Assembly (NCBI GenBank): GCA_036365145.1
Contig: JAEOAD010000004.1
Location: 48,018,001-48,082,000 of the forward strand
Source: Orientallactaga sibirica
Lineage: Eukaryota > Chordata > Mammalia > Rodentia > Dipodidae
Direction: 5' to 3'
Length of the DNA: 64,000 nucleotides
Below the pieces are notes generated by a model, which was given only the letters and a program-made list of their open reading frames with translations, did not search any database and was not told the origin of the DNA. The number at the start of each line of letters is the position of its first letter. Position 1 is the stretch's first letter. This document shows positions 34,103 through 49,754 of this stretch, one piece after another. A program made the translations under genes and the position numbers.

Positions 34103-34236
34103 GCCGGGCGTGGTGGCGCACGCCTTTAATCCCAGCACTCGGGATTGCTGTGAGTTCAAGGCCACCCTGAGACTACAGAGTGAATTCCAGGTCAGCCTGT
34201 GCTAGAGTGAGACCCTACCTCACGAAAAAAAAAAAA
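34103..34236 (+). mobile_element. B1 SINE with TSD, internally deleted
   Basis: Forward monomer missing about 20 bp after 'cccagcactcggga'. Flanked by aagttgttaga at 34092-34102 and 34237-34247. Confidence 0.95.
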
Positions 34237-34249
34237 AAGTTGTTAGATA

Positions 34250-35384
34250 AATATATTTGAATTCATTGACTCAGTTCTAGTCAAAACAAAGAAAGTAACA
34301 GAATTAATAAGTTTGGGTGTATTGAGAAAAATATCAACTGAGTTTCCTTTAGATTCTAAAGGCTTAACAGTGCTGGAGGTCTTGAGAGGCAGAAAGCTCT
34401 ATGTCACAGAATCTGAAACAGTGAAATGGAGCCCAGAACCTGCCACTTGCAATTTCACCTGTGAAGTGGTTAACTGCAACCACATCAAAGCAGAGTCTAC
34501 AGGTGACCTGCCTCTTGGGCTAGGTCCAAGATGGGAATGCCTTTACAGGTAGTGGCAATCATTTGGCTCATATTGCATAAGAATTCTTCTGTCTCTTTCC
34601 TGTCGTGATTTTTCTTTCTCTTTTGTTGCAGAAGGGACGAGCATGTCATCCAAGTGGACTAACACCATGAAGTTTTTAGTCATCAGAACACTTAAATCTT
34701 AGATGGAGGAGATGATAGCATTTGGAGAACTTTCAGAAGAGGCGAATGAAATGACTTGCTGATTAATTCAAATGAACAACATGTCAAGCAGCAGACGTTG
34801 CCCATTTTCTTCATAGTAAGTTAAGTGTGTGTAAGTGCAGGGACAGACACTTGTGCGCTAGATGACATTTCTGGCATTTTTTTTTTTTTTGTACTATGTT
34901 ATTTTGTAAACGGTGTTGAAGTCTCCCACTCCAGGATTCTTCCCATGATCAACCTTTGTGAGTTGTCCTTGTGTTAACTGCATCTTCTGGGGTGTGGTGT
35001 GAGCCCAAGGTTGAGCCCTGCAGAACCATGACTGTGAGCAAGATGCAGATCTAGTCATGTTGTAACTGTAGGCCAAGGAAAGCCTTTTGGTTTAGCTCTT
35101 TGGGGCTTCAGAGAGAACTAAAGGGCAGAATTTTCAACCGTCTCAGGTACAAGGTATACTAGATAGTCTGGGCCTGTTATTTTTACATTTACCAGAAAAA
35201 AAGTAAATATTCTATATTTCTATTACTTGAAAATGATTGATTTGTCTGGTAGTTCCATTTTCCCACCACAAATGTGTGCACGCCAATGATCACACATGAC
35301 CTCGAGTAGATCTCTCATTTTGTACAGTCACTGCACAACAGCAGCCTTGTGCTGGAGTCTCCTGGCCTTCGCATATATTCTTTT
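34250..35384. other. Intergenic stretch between LRP2 and DHRS9, nothing recognised
   Basis: About 1.1 kb lacking SINEs just beyond the inferred DHRS9 3' end. It might include a longer DHRS9 3'UTR; no exon was recognised. Confidence 0.35.
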
Positions 35385-35972
35385 TCATAGTCCTCGTTTA
35401 TTTTCTTGTTTTTTTTTCTCCCTTCTAGTTCAAGTTCTCCTGACTATTTTCATTTTTCCTTTAGTTTATATCAGGGCTACATAATGCTTTATCTTTCTTC
35501 CTTTTCTTCTTTCCATTGAATCTTATCAGAACTGAATGACTTTTAGTCCTTCAGTCTTATTCGCGGCAAGATTACAGAGCACATGGATCCACATACGAAT
35601 ATATGGATATACTTATGAACGTATCCTACGTATCTCTCAGTATTTTGATAAGAAATAACATTGAATGGTCTGGATTACTCAATAAGTAGGCAGGAGGCTG
35701 GGATACTCATACCTTGAATGGGGCAGTCTTTCTATTTCTTTCATCCTACGCAAAGGGCAAAGCCCCAATGTCAGGTAGGATTGGGCCTTGTCTTTGTTTT
35801 CAAAGAAGACTTGAGAAGGGACTCTGGAACAACACTGGGACGGTGCAAGTCCTTCTTTTATACCCAGAAACGTGATCTAAATGAGTCCAAGTTGGAGCAG
35901 GTAAAGAAGGAGACTGAAGCCAGTCACAGAAGCCAATCTCACAGCCTGGAGCAGGCATCTGTGGTCACTGAG
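35385..35972 (-). other. DHRS9: DHRS9 3' untranslated region (inferred extent)
   Basis: Runs from the TGA at 35973-35975 to the candidate AATAAA. It is free of SINEs. The distal border is an inference from that signal only. Confidence 0.45.
35397..35402 (-). promoter_or_regulatory. DHRS9 poly(A) signal candidate
   Basis: AATAAA on the minus strand, 571-576 nt after the DHRS9 stop. It is the first canonical signal found downstream; actual use is unproven. Confidence 0.45.
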
Positions 35973-36383
<411 letters not shown>

Positions 36384-36892
36384 TTAGAGGGCTTGCTAAA
36401 ATTCCAACTTCTAGGTTCCAGCTATAAAATATCTGAATCATTTAGGTGTGTGGTAACATCTTAGTATTTGCATTTCTGACAAATTTCAAAGAGGTGCTGA
36501 CACACTGGTCCTGAGGACCAGACTTTGAGGATTATTGCTTTAAGGCATGTGGGAGAGAGACTTTACAGAGGCTGGGAGTCCCTTGATCTAGGTCATGAGT
36601 GTGATGCCTAATTTGTTTAGGAGAGTACCATGTTTGTAGGAAATGTGGGTGTGCACATGCACCTGTACATGTGTGCACACACCTGTGGATGGACAGTACA
36701 CTTGCACACCACATGCTTCTATAACTTTGTGAACAAGGAGAGAATCATTTTCAGAGTCAAGAAGCTGAAAGTATCCCAGTTCTCAGACAAATGAAGCATT
36801 TGAGTCATGGGCTAAGATGCTTCTAGGCAGCATGTATTGGGACTGGTAATGCTTTGCAGCTTCTGCCTCTTCATTCAAAGGTGCTGAGAGCT

Positions 36893-37054
36893 GGGTGTGG
36901 TGGCGCCCACCTTTAATCCCAGCACTCGGGAGGGAGAGGTAGGAGTATCGTGAGTTCAAGGCTGCCCTGAGACTACATAGTGAATTCCAGGTCTGCTTGG
37001 GCTAGAGTGAGACCCTACCTAGAAAAAACAAACAAAACAAAACAAACAAGCAAG
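36893..37054 (+). mobile_element. B1 SINE in DHRS9 intron 3
   Basis: Antisense to DHRS9; complete monomer beginning 'gctgggtgtggtggcgccca'. Confidence 0.93.
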
Positions 37055-37408
37055 CAAAAGCAATGTCAAAGGTGCTGAGAAAACTGAGTATCTAATGTAG
37101 GGGAATGAAACTAACCTTCCCCTCATATCATGTACAAAATTCAGCTCAGGATGGGTCAAAGACCCATTTTTGAGGTTGTTCCAGGTAATAACTTTCTGGA
37201 TATGAGTCTCCAAAACACAGACCACAAAAGCCAAAGTAGACGGATGGGACTTTGTCAAACTAAACATCTTATGGATAACAAAGGAAACAGAAGAATGAAG
37301 AGACAAGCTATGGAATGGGATATAGGGGTTAATATATAAAATATAAAAGAAACTCAAACAATTCAGTAGGAAAAAAGAATAAGCAGCCTAATTTAAAAAT
37401 AGGAAACA

Positions 37409-37596
37409 AGGGCTGGAGAGATTGCTTAGCAGTTAAGGTGGCTGCCTGCCAAGCCTCAGAACGCCCGTTCAGTTCTCCAGGTCTTAGGTTTAGCCAGATG
37501 CAAGTGACACAAGCATGCAATGCTGAGCTTGCCCACAAGGGGGAGCATGTGTCTGGAGTTAGTTCACAGTGGCAGAAATGGCTCTGGTGAGACCAT

Positions 37597-37628
<32 letters not shown>

Positions 37629-37680
37629 GCCTCTTCCTCTCTCTCTGTTTTCCTCTCTCTCTCACAAACAACAACAACAA
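37409..37680 (+). mobile_element. B2-like SINE, long subfamily
   Basis: Forward copy in the L1 relic, with 'gcttgcccacaagggggagc' and an expanded CT-rich 3' region. Confidence 0.93.
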
Positions 37681-37694
37681 AAAAACAGTAAACG

Positions 37695-37884
37695 AGCTGG
37701 GTGTGGTGGCACATGCCTTTAATCCCAGCACTCAGGATACAGAGATTGGAGGATTTCTGTGAGTTCAAGGCCACCCTGAGACTACATAGTGAATTCCAGG
37801 TCATCCTGGGCTAGAGCAAGACCCTACCTCGAAAAACAAAAACAAAAACAAAAACAAAAACAAAAACAAACAAACAAAAAAAGG
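37695..37884 (+). mobile_element. B1 SINE
   Basis: Forward monomer with an (AAAAC)n tail at 37838-37880. Confidence 0.94.
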
Positions 37885-38031
37885 CCAGGAAACAAACCTG
37901 AACATATATTTCTCAAAAGAAGATAAAAATGGCCTGTTGGCATCTGAATGTTTTACTTCACAGGTGTGTAAGTTATTTCAGTATTCACATCACTGTTTAC
38001 CACCTTGTACTCATTAGAATGGCTACCAGAC

Positions 38032-38033
<2 letters not shown>

Positions 38034-38079
<46 letters not shown>
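38034..38079 (+). repeat. (GA)23 microsatellite
   Basis: Pure AG/GA run of about 46 nt embedded in the L1 relic, in DHRS9 intron 3. Confidence 0.95.
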
Positions 38080-38082
<3 letters not shown>

Positions 38083-38167
38083 GTTGACAAGAATGTGGAG
38101 ACACACCTCAGGTATATTTTAAGAGCACATGAGTATCATTTGATAGTTCTACTTTCAATGTTTAGAC

Positions 38168-38358
38168 AAGTATTTTTTTATTTATTTGAGAGAGAAAGAG
38201 AGAGGTAGATAGAAAGAGACACAGAATGGGTAGTCCAGGGCCTCCAGATGCATATGCCACCTTGTGCATCTGTCTTTTCGTGGGTACTGGGGAACTGAAG
38301 CTTGGTCTTTTGGCTTTGATGACAAGTGCCTTAACCACTAAACCATCACTCCAGCCCC
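38168..38358 (-). mobile_element. B2-like tRNA SINE
   Basis: Reverse copy with a deletion around 'cagggcctccagatgcat'; head 'aaaccatcactccagcccc'. Confidence 0.9.
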
Positions 38359-38359
38359 T

Positions 38360-38507
38360 CCTTTTTTTTTGAGGTAGGGTTTCTCTTCAGCTCAGGCTGG
38401 CCTGGAATTCACTATGTAGTCTCAGGCTGGCCTCAACCTCATAGTGATCCTCCTATCTCAGCCTCCCAAGTGCTGGGATTAAAGATATGCACTGCCATGG
38501 TCTAGCT
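38360..38507 (-). mobile_element. B1 SINE
   Basis: Reverse monomer immediately following the previous SINE. Confidence 0.92.
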
Positions 38508-38665
38508 CTGCTTTGCATTTTTGAGGAACTCTCCTACTGTTTTTCATAATGGCTGTTTTAATTTACATTCCCACCAATAGGATGCAAAGGATCCTTTTCC
38601 TCCACATCCTCCTTGTGAATATTTATCTCTTGTCTTTTTCTAATTGCTATTCTAACACAAAACCC
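38508..38665 (-). mobile_element. Old L1 3'-region fragment
   Basis: 'ctcctactgtttttcataat', 'ttacattcccaccaatagg' and 'tccacatcctccttgtgaat' are recognisable as the complement of a 3' L1 segment; opposite in orientation to the neighbouring L1 relic. Confidence 0.65.
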
Positions 38666-39249
38666 ACTACCACAAGTTACTCAAAGAACCTAAAGGTGTT
38701 AGTGGCTATTTTACTTAAATTTATGGTGTACTTTGGGACTATATGTTTGGCTGATCCCTGAATTCTTACTTGGAAAAGATTAATAATACAAATAAATATA
38801 AAATTAGGCTTTATGCCTTTTGATATTTCTTAGTAGAGAGAATTCTGAATGATCTTAACCCAAAGAAATGATAGATGTTTGAGGTAATCAATTACCCTGG
38901 TCTATCTGATTGTTAGTCTTCGTACACATGAACTGAAATATCACATTGTACCTCATAAATATGTGTAAATGTTATGTGTTAATTAAAAATAACAATTAAT
39001 TTGATGATATAGGCATTCAAAGAGTATTAATGTTAACATAAAATATAGAAAGCTCTTGTAATGAGGGACTTTGTTTCTGAAATATTAAGTGTGAAGGGTT
39101 AATTTCAGTCCTTGACCAAACCTATGTAAGACTTTCAGTTAGTATGAGAAATGGAGCTTTTAATAGTCGTGGCTGTAAACATACAGTGAGTCATTTGCAA
39201 GGTTTGTTTACTGACATTTTAATCTATATCTATCTATATCTATATGTAT
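38666..39249. other. DHRS9 intron 3 sequence, nothing recognised
   Basis: AT-rich, no repeat family assigned. Confidence 0.4.
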
Positions 39250-39399
39250 ATATTTGGTTTTTTGAGGTAGGGTGTCACTTTTTCTCAGGCTGACCTGGAA
39301 TTCACTATGTAGTTTCAGGGTGGCCTGGAACTCATGGTGATCCTCCTCCCTCTGCCTCCTGAGTGCTGGGATTAAAGGTGTGTGCCACTACACCCGGCT
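39250..39399 (-). mobile_element. B1 SINE
   Basis: Monomer on the same strand as DHRS9; preceded by an imperfect (TCTATA)n tract at 39222-39250. Confidence 0.93.
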
Positions 39400-39404
39400 A
39401 ATAT

Positions 39405-41789
<2,385 letters not shown>

Positions 41790-41945
41790 TTTTCTTTCTT
41801 TCTTTTTTTCAAGGTAGAGTTTTCACTCTATTCTAGGCTGACCTGAACTCACTCTGCAGCGCAGGCTGGCCTTGAGCTCACAGTGATCCTCCTACCTCAG
41901 CCTCCTGAATGCTGGGGATTAAAGGTGTGTGTCACCAGGCCTGAC
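41790..41945 (-). mobile_element. B1 SINE
   Basis: Reverse monomer with (TTTC)n tail, sense to DHRS9, moderately diverged. Confidence 0.88.
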
Positions 41946-42079
41946 TTTGTGCCCCTTTCTTGGCAGCCAGGCAATGTATTACAAGCCAGTGTTTGAGTAA
42001 TGATTTTCTAAATTTAAAGTATATTTTCAGCAGGATACATAAGCAGATAATTACTCATGTATAGACAGCTTCATAAATT

Positions 42080-42215
42080 TGGGGGGAGGGAGGTTAGGGT
42101 CTCATTCTAGGTTAGACCAACCTGGAACTCACTTTGTAGCTCCAGGCTGGCTAGCCTTCTACCTTAGTCTCCTGAGAGCTGGGACTAAAGGGTAGTGCCA
42201 CCACACCTGGCTGAA
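42080..42215 (-). mobile_element. B1 SINE, old
   Basis: Reverse, diverged copy ('gttagggtctcattctaggt', 'gctgggactaaagggtagtg'). Confidence 0.75.
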
Positions 42216-42477
42216 GATTTTTTTTTTTTAGCATGCCTTGTGCATGCTAGCTAATGACTGTCACTGAGCTACACCTTATGCGCTTACTATGAAATTTCTT
42301 AAAACCTCTAGCTATGAACTTAAAATGTGATTTATTAAGTTTTTGATTTTGTTTTCTAACAACATAACTATTGTAAAATTTGAAATACATTTTACTAAAC
42401 TAATATGTAAATTAGCTTGAGATATTTTGAAAGATATGTGGCATTAAAATAAAGAAGGTTTTTTTATTTTATTTTTT

Positions 42478-42701
42478 TAAAGGTTCTTTTTAAAAATATT
42501 TTTTATTAATTTATTTGAGAGAAGGAAAGAGGGAGTGGGAGAGAGGGAGAATGGGCACACCAGGGCTTCCAGCCACTGCAAATGAACTCCAGATGTATGT
42601 GCCCCCTTGTGCATCTGGCTTACATGGGTACTGGGGATTTGAACTGAGGTCCTTTGGCTTCACAGACAAGCGCTTTAACCGCTAAGCCATCTCTCCAGCC
42701 C
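42478..42701 (-). mobile_element. B2-like tRNA SINE (left arm of inverted pair)
   Basis: Reverse complete copy ending 'taagccatctctccagcccc', 26 bp before an opposite-orientation copy; inside DHRS9 intron 2. Confidence 0.94.
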
Positions 42702-42727
42702 CAAGAAGGTTATTTTAAATTTAATTT

Positions 42728-42928
42728 GGGGTTGGAGAGATGGCTTAGCGGTTAAGGCACTTGTCTGTGAAGCCTAAGGACTCAGGTTTGATTCACCAGG
42801 ACCCATGTAGGCCAGATGTACAAGGTGGCACATGCATCTGGAGTTCATTTGCAATGGCTGGAGGCCCTAGTGTACCCATTCTCTCTCATCTCTCTATCTG
42901 CTTCTATTTCTCAAGTAAATAAATAAAC
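42728..42928 (+). mobile_element. B2-like tRNA SINE (right arm of inverted pair)
   Basis: Forward complete copy beginning 'ggggttggagagatggctta'. With the preceding SINE it forms a head-to-head inverted repeat. Confidence 0.94.
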
Positions 42929-43765
42929 TTAATTTTATTTTATTCACCCTCCAACTGATCTCTGATGGATCTGTGAAATAGTAGTTCCAAGAGGGTATTT
43001 GGGAAGAAATACCCCCATCCACTCATGAAAATAGTATACAACATAGGGCAGGCCACTCTACTAAGTTTGCAAGATAAGTAAAATCAATATGAAATCTTTT
43101 TGCTTGCCTCTCTCAACTGAACTGCCCTAAATCCTTCTATATGCAGATGTTCTGGACAGACTTGCATGCATGTTTCCATTTCAAATACTAATCCCATGAT
43201 CCATAAAGAAATAAACACTTTATTGGTCACTGTTAGACACTGTATAGCTGCACTGGAAATTCCCCAAACACGTCATTGGAATGTATTTTCAAAAGTGAGT
43301 CAATTCTAATTATACTAAGGATTTTATTATACTATTTCTGATTGTAAAGTAGAACCAAAGGTTATCTGAAGAGGATAAAAGAAGTTGTCCATGACATTGC
43401 CATTCAAAGTGTGATTCCGGAACCACCGGCAGCATATGGTAGCTTGTTAGAAAAGCAGAATCTCAGGTCACATCTCAGACCCATTCCATCAAAATCTGCA
43501 TTTTTTACAAGATCACCATGTGATTCAATTTTTCATTAACGTTTTGGAAGCATTATTTCAAATTTATTGTGTTTATTTTCTAGCAGAATCAGACTTGGCC
43601 ACCAGATTGCCTGGCAGAATGGAATTATTCAGTCTTTACTAATCTGAGTGGGATCATCTATCCCTTTATTAGTAAGCTACCCTGTTGTTTAGATCATAAA
43701 CTCTAACATATGCCTTTAGTAAATGCTAATGGAATAAATAAATAGATGAATTGAAAGTAAGTCAG
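42929..43765. other. DHRS9 intron 2, nothing recognised
   Basis: About 840 bp of AT-rich sequence without recognised repeats. Confidence 0.4.
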
Positions 43766-43960
43766 GGCTGGAGAGATGGCTTAGCAGTTAAATCACTTGC
43801 CTGGGAAGCCTAAGAACCTAGGTTTGATTCTTTAGGTCCTACTTAAGCCAGATGCACATGGTGGCACATGTGTCTGGAGTTTGTTTGCAGTGGCTAGAGG
43901 CCCTGACACATCCATTCTCTCTCTCTCTCTCTCCCCCTCTGTCTGTCTCTAATAAATAGA
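43766..43960 (+). mobile_element. B2-like tRNA SINE
   Basis: Forward complete copy in DHRS9 intron 2, antisense to the gene. Confidence 0.93.
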
Positions 43961-44019
43961 TGAAAAAAGAAAAAGGAAAAACCACAAACGTTAAAAAAAC
44001 AAACAAACAGTAAGTAAAG

Positions 44020-44228
44020 GGGCCAGGACACATGACTCAGTGGTTAAAGGCACTTGCTTGGAAAGCCTGATGGTCTGGGTTCAATTCTCCAGTACCCATG
44101 TAAAGACAGAGGCGCAAAGTAGTCATGCATCTGGAGTTCATTTGCAGTGGCAAGAGGCCCTGGTGTGCCCAGTCTCTCTCTCTCTCTTTCCCTCTGCTTT
44201 CAAATAAATAAAAAATATTTTTAAAAAG
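44020..44228 (+). mobile_element. B2-like tRNA SINE
   Basis: Forward copy with a diverged head ('ggggccaggacacatgactc') and intact box B region. Confidence 0.9.
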
Positions 44229-44609
44229 TAAGTCAACATCCAACATCTGCATTTTATCTGCTTGCTTGCCTGTCAGAGTACAACTTAGCTGACTATCTTT
44301 CATTAGCCTATCCCAGCCTTTCTGCCCGCATTGCATTCCAGGAGGCTCGCTTGTCTTAGTTACACAGGATGGGGGCTGGGGGGGGAGAGATTCCGTCTAT
44401 GGTGTCATCCGTGATTATTTCATCCTTCAGCTAAAGTTGACAGACTCTCCCTGTTTTCAGGTTCTGTAAACTTCCCTGTCTCCTCATCCCTTAGTACTTG
44501 GAAAGAAATTCTCCTTAACTATTGTTAGCCTCCTAGATACTACACTAATATTTCTCTATCTCTATATATCTCCCATGTGTTTCAAAATATTAATGTAAGT
44601 AAACTATTT

Positions 44610-44831
44610 TCTTTTTAATTTTAAAATATTTATGTATTTATTCATTTGAGATAGAGAGAGAGAGAGGGAGAGAGAGAGAAAGGGGGGCACCAGGGCCTCT
44701 AGCCACTGCAAATGAACTCCAGATGCATGCACCACCTTGTGCATCTGGCTTACGTGGGTTCTGGGAAATAGAACCTGGGTCCTCAATCTTTACAGACAAA
44801 TATCTGAACTGCTAAGCCCTCCCTCCAGCCT
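44610..44831 (-). mobile_element. B2-like tRNA SINE
   Basis: Reverse copy, (GA)n and 'taagccctccctccagcc' head. Confidence 0.92.
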
Positions 44832-44836
44832 TCTAT

Positions 44837-45050
44837 AATTTTTTAAAAATAATTTTATTTATTTGCAAGCAGAGAAAGATTGAAGGGAGACAGAATGGAC
44901 ACACCAGGGCCTCCAGCTGCTGCAAACCGACTCCAAATGCATGTCCCTTTTGCGCATCTTGCTCTACGTGGTTACTGGGGAATTAAACTCAGGTTTTTCA
45001 GGTTTTTAGGCTTTGTAGACAAGTGCCTTAACAGCTAAACCATCTTTTTG
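44837..45050 (-). mobile_element. B2-like tRNA SINE, 5' truncated head
   Basis: Reverse copy directly beside the previous one, broken off at 'cagctaaaccatcttttt'. Confidence 0.88.
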
Positions 45051-45843
<793 letters not shown>

Positions 45844-45859
45844 TTATAGGGACATCTTT

Positions 45860-46077
45860 TTCCCCCCAGATTTTATTTATTTATTTGCTAGGAGAAAGAG
45901 AAGGGGAAAAAAAGGGAGAGAGAATGGGCTCACCAGGGCCTCTTGCCACTGCAAATGAACTCAAGATGCATGTGCCACTTTGTGCATCTGGCTTTATATG
46001 GGCGCTGGGGAAATTGAACCTGGACTGTCAGGCTTTGCAAGCAAGCACCTTTAACAGCTGAGCCATCTCTCCAGCCC
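45860..46077 (-). mobile_element. B2-like tRNA SINE with 13-bp TSD
   Basis: Reverse copy in DHRS9 intron 1, 60 bp from exon 2. Flanked by perfect tagggacatcttt at 45847-45859 and 46078-46090. Confidence 0.96.
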
Positions 46078-46090
46078 TAGGGACATCTTT

Positions 46091-47838
<1,748 letters not shown>

Positions 47839-47839
47839 A

Positions 47840-49067
47840 AAGAAAACTAAAATAATATTATTTGGTTGCTTGTTGGGAAGATGGTCATTTACATCATACA
47901 CAATCCTCTAAGGAATGCAGAAACTAAGGTAGCACATCAAAGAGATTAAAGGGGGCCGGGGGGGGGGAGGAGAAGGGGAGGTGGTGTGATGGCCAAGTGG
48001 TGGATGTGGCAACTGGAGTTGTTTAGTGTGCTGACGTCAATCTCACGTGTGAACTCATCCATCTGAGAGAGTGGGCCAGTCAAATCCTTCCTCTTCGACT
48101 TAGTGAAATTCAAGAGTGAAAGATTCTCAAAATATATTAAAAAGTATCACTCCGTTTTACTTGTTCTGTCAGACTCCCAAGTATTTGTCAAGAAAAGAAC
48201 ATTTTGCTCTTGTCACTAAAAAAATTCTCAATTTGCATTCCATTTCTCGAGTAGGTTATTTATCACCTTCTACCTAGATTGGAGGGCACTGCCACTCCAT
48301 GCAGAGAATGGTGAAGTAGGGGGCCCCACTAAGGTCAGGAGAAGAGGGAGGTGAATAGGAAGAGAAGGCAAGAGAAAGGCCGGTCCATGCTCCTGATTTC
48401 AAATCCATACAATCTGTCCTTTGTGGAAACCAGCCTCTCAAGAGGCCCAAATGAAGCAAATTTATATTGCAAAACAGAAGCTTTAATCAGACTACCTGGA
48501 AGAGAGCCACCTAGATAACTAATTTTGTCAGAGTTGGGCTGGTAGCCTAGAGCTTAAAATCAAGCTGAAGAAAAGTTTCCTTTGCTTGCTTGCTTGCCTT
48601 GGGGGCTGCACCTGTTTTCACGCACATACCACTCTTATCTTGGACGTGGGTGCCTGGGGAAGTAAGCAATCCCGGAGGAGGAAGTGAAGCAGAGCCGGAG
48701 AGCAGCCTCTGTGCCAGGCTGCCTCAGGCCTGAGGTCATGGAGGCCCCGCCCTTCAATTCACACAGCAGAAATTGGAAGGGGGGAGATCACCAGTACACT
48801 CTCCACATAGGAGCATCCATATTGACTCCTTGGTCAGTGGAGGGAAGAAGTGGGGGAGCAGAGAGACCATGAGGTTGGGAAGTACTCTAGTTCCCTTTTC
48901 CATGGCCTGGAAAGTTGCCCTGAGTGTCCACACAGTATCTTTGTCCCAGATCTTGACCCTTCCTTAGGATCACAGGGGCCTGAAATACCTAGCAGAAGAA
49001 AATCAATAGGTACAGACCTGTGGAAGCTTCTGGAATCACAGCTGTTTATGGAACCTGCTTTAAAAAA
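47840..49067. other. Upstream of DHRS9, SINE-free; possible regulatory or 5' exon region
   Basis: About 1.2 kb without recognised repeats, apart from a G-run at 47951-47968. It could hold the DHRS9 leader exon, but no promoter element or exon border can be named with confidence. Confidence 0.35.
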
Positions 49068-49080
49068 GGAGCTGTGAGGA

Positions 49081-49316
49081 AGGGCTGGAGAGATGGCTTA
49101 GCTGCTAAGGTGCCTACCTAGGAAGGCTAAGAACGCCTGTTCAAATCTCTAGGTCCCACGTTAAGCCAGATGCAAAAGGGATGCAAGCGCACAATGTTGC
49201 ACATGCGCACAGGGGGTGCACATTTCTGAAGTTCATTCTCAGCAGCTGAGAAGTCCTGAAGCACCTATTCTCTCTGTCTCTTTCTCTCTCTCTCTCGGTC
49301 ACTCTCTCTGTCACTC

Positions 49317-49348
<32 letters not shown>

Positions 49349-49358
49349 AAAAAAAAAA
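49081..49358 (+). mobile_element. B2-like SINE, long subfamily, with TSD
   Basis: Forward copy with 'gcacatgcgcacagggggtg' and a CT-rich region. ggagctgtgagg (49068) and ggagctgtaagg (49359) flank it. Confidence 0.94.
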
Positions 49359-49659
49359 GGAGCTGTAAGGCTAAGTAATTTTATAACATTACATTTTTTC
49401 TTTTTTCCTTTGAACACTTTAAAAAATAATGATCATTATATCTGGCTTTCAATATTTTATTAAATATTTTCTACTTGTTTGTTTTTGGCACAGGTAAAAA
49501 TGCATTCTCCTTAGCAAGGAATATAAATTTATGCATAAATATTATTCAAGATACATGTACACTTAATTTCCACCATTGTATAAGCAACAGAGTGGTTTTA
49601 GATAAGAACCATTTAATGTATCTTCTTTAATTCCCAAGACAAAATTTAGCCCTATTTTC

Positions 49660-49752
49660 ATTTTTTTTTTCTCCTGAGATAGCGTCTTACTGTTGCCCAG
49701 GCTGATTTGGAACTTAGTCTGTAGACCCAGGCTGGCCTTGAACTCTTAGCAG
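49660..49752 (-). mobile_element. B1 fragment truncated at an L1
   Basis: Reverse 3' half of a diverged B1 ('ttgcccaggctgatttggaa', 'ggctggccttgaactcttag') cut off where L1 sequence starts. Confidence 0.75.
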
Positions 49753-49754
49753 GC

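Larger units (their letters stand above)
37080..38165 (+). mobile_element. Old L1 ORF2 3' region, fragmented
   Basis: Pieces at 37080-37405 ('gggtcaaagaccca', 'gggactttgtcaaactaaac', 'aacaaaggaaacag') and 37885-38110 ('aacatatatttctcaaaaga', 'agaatggctaccagacc', 'aagaatgtggagac') follow the order of the 3' part of L1 ORF2. They are split by a B2-like and a B1 SINE and by a (GA)n run. The frame is destroyed. Confidence 0.7.
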
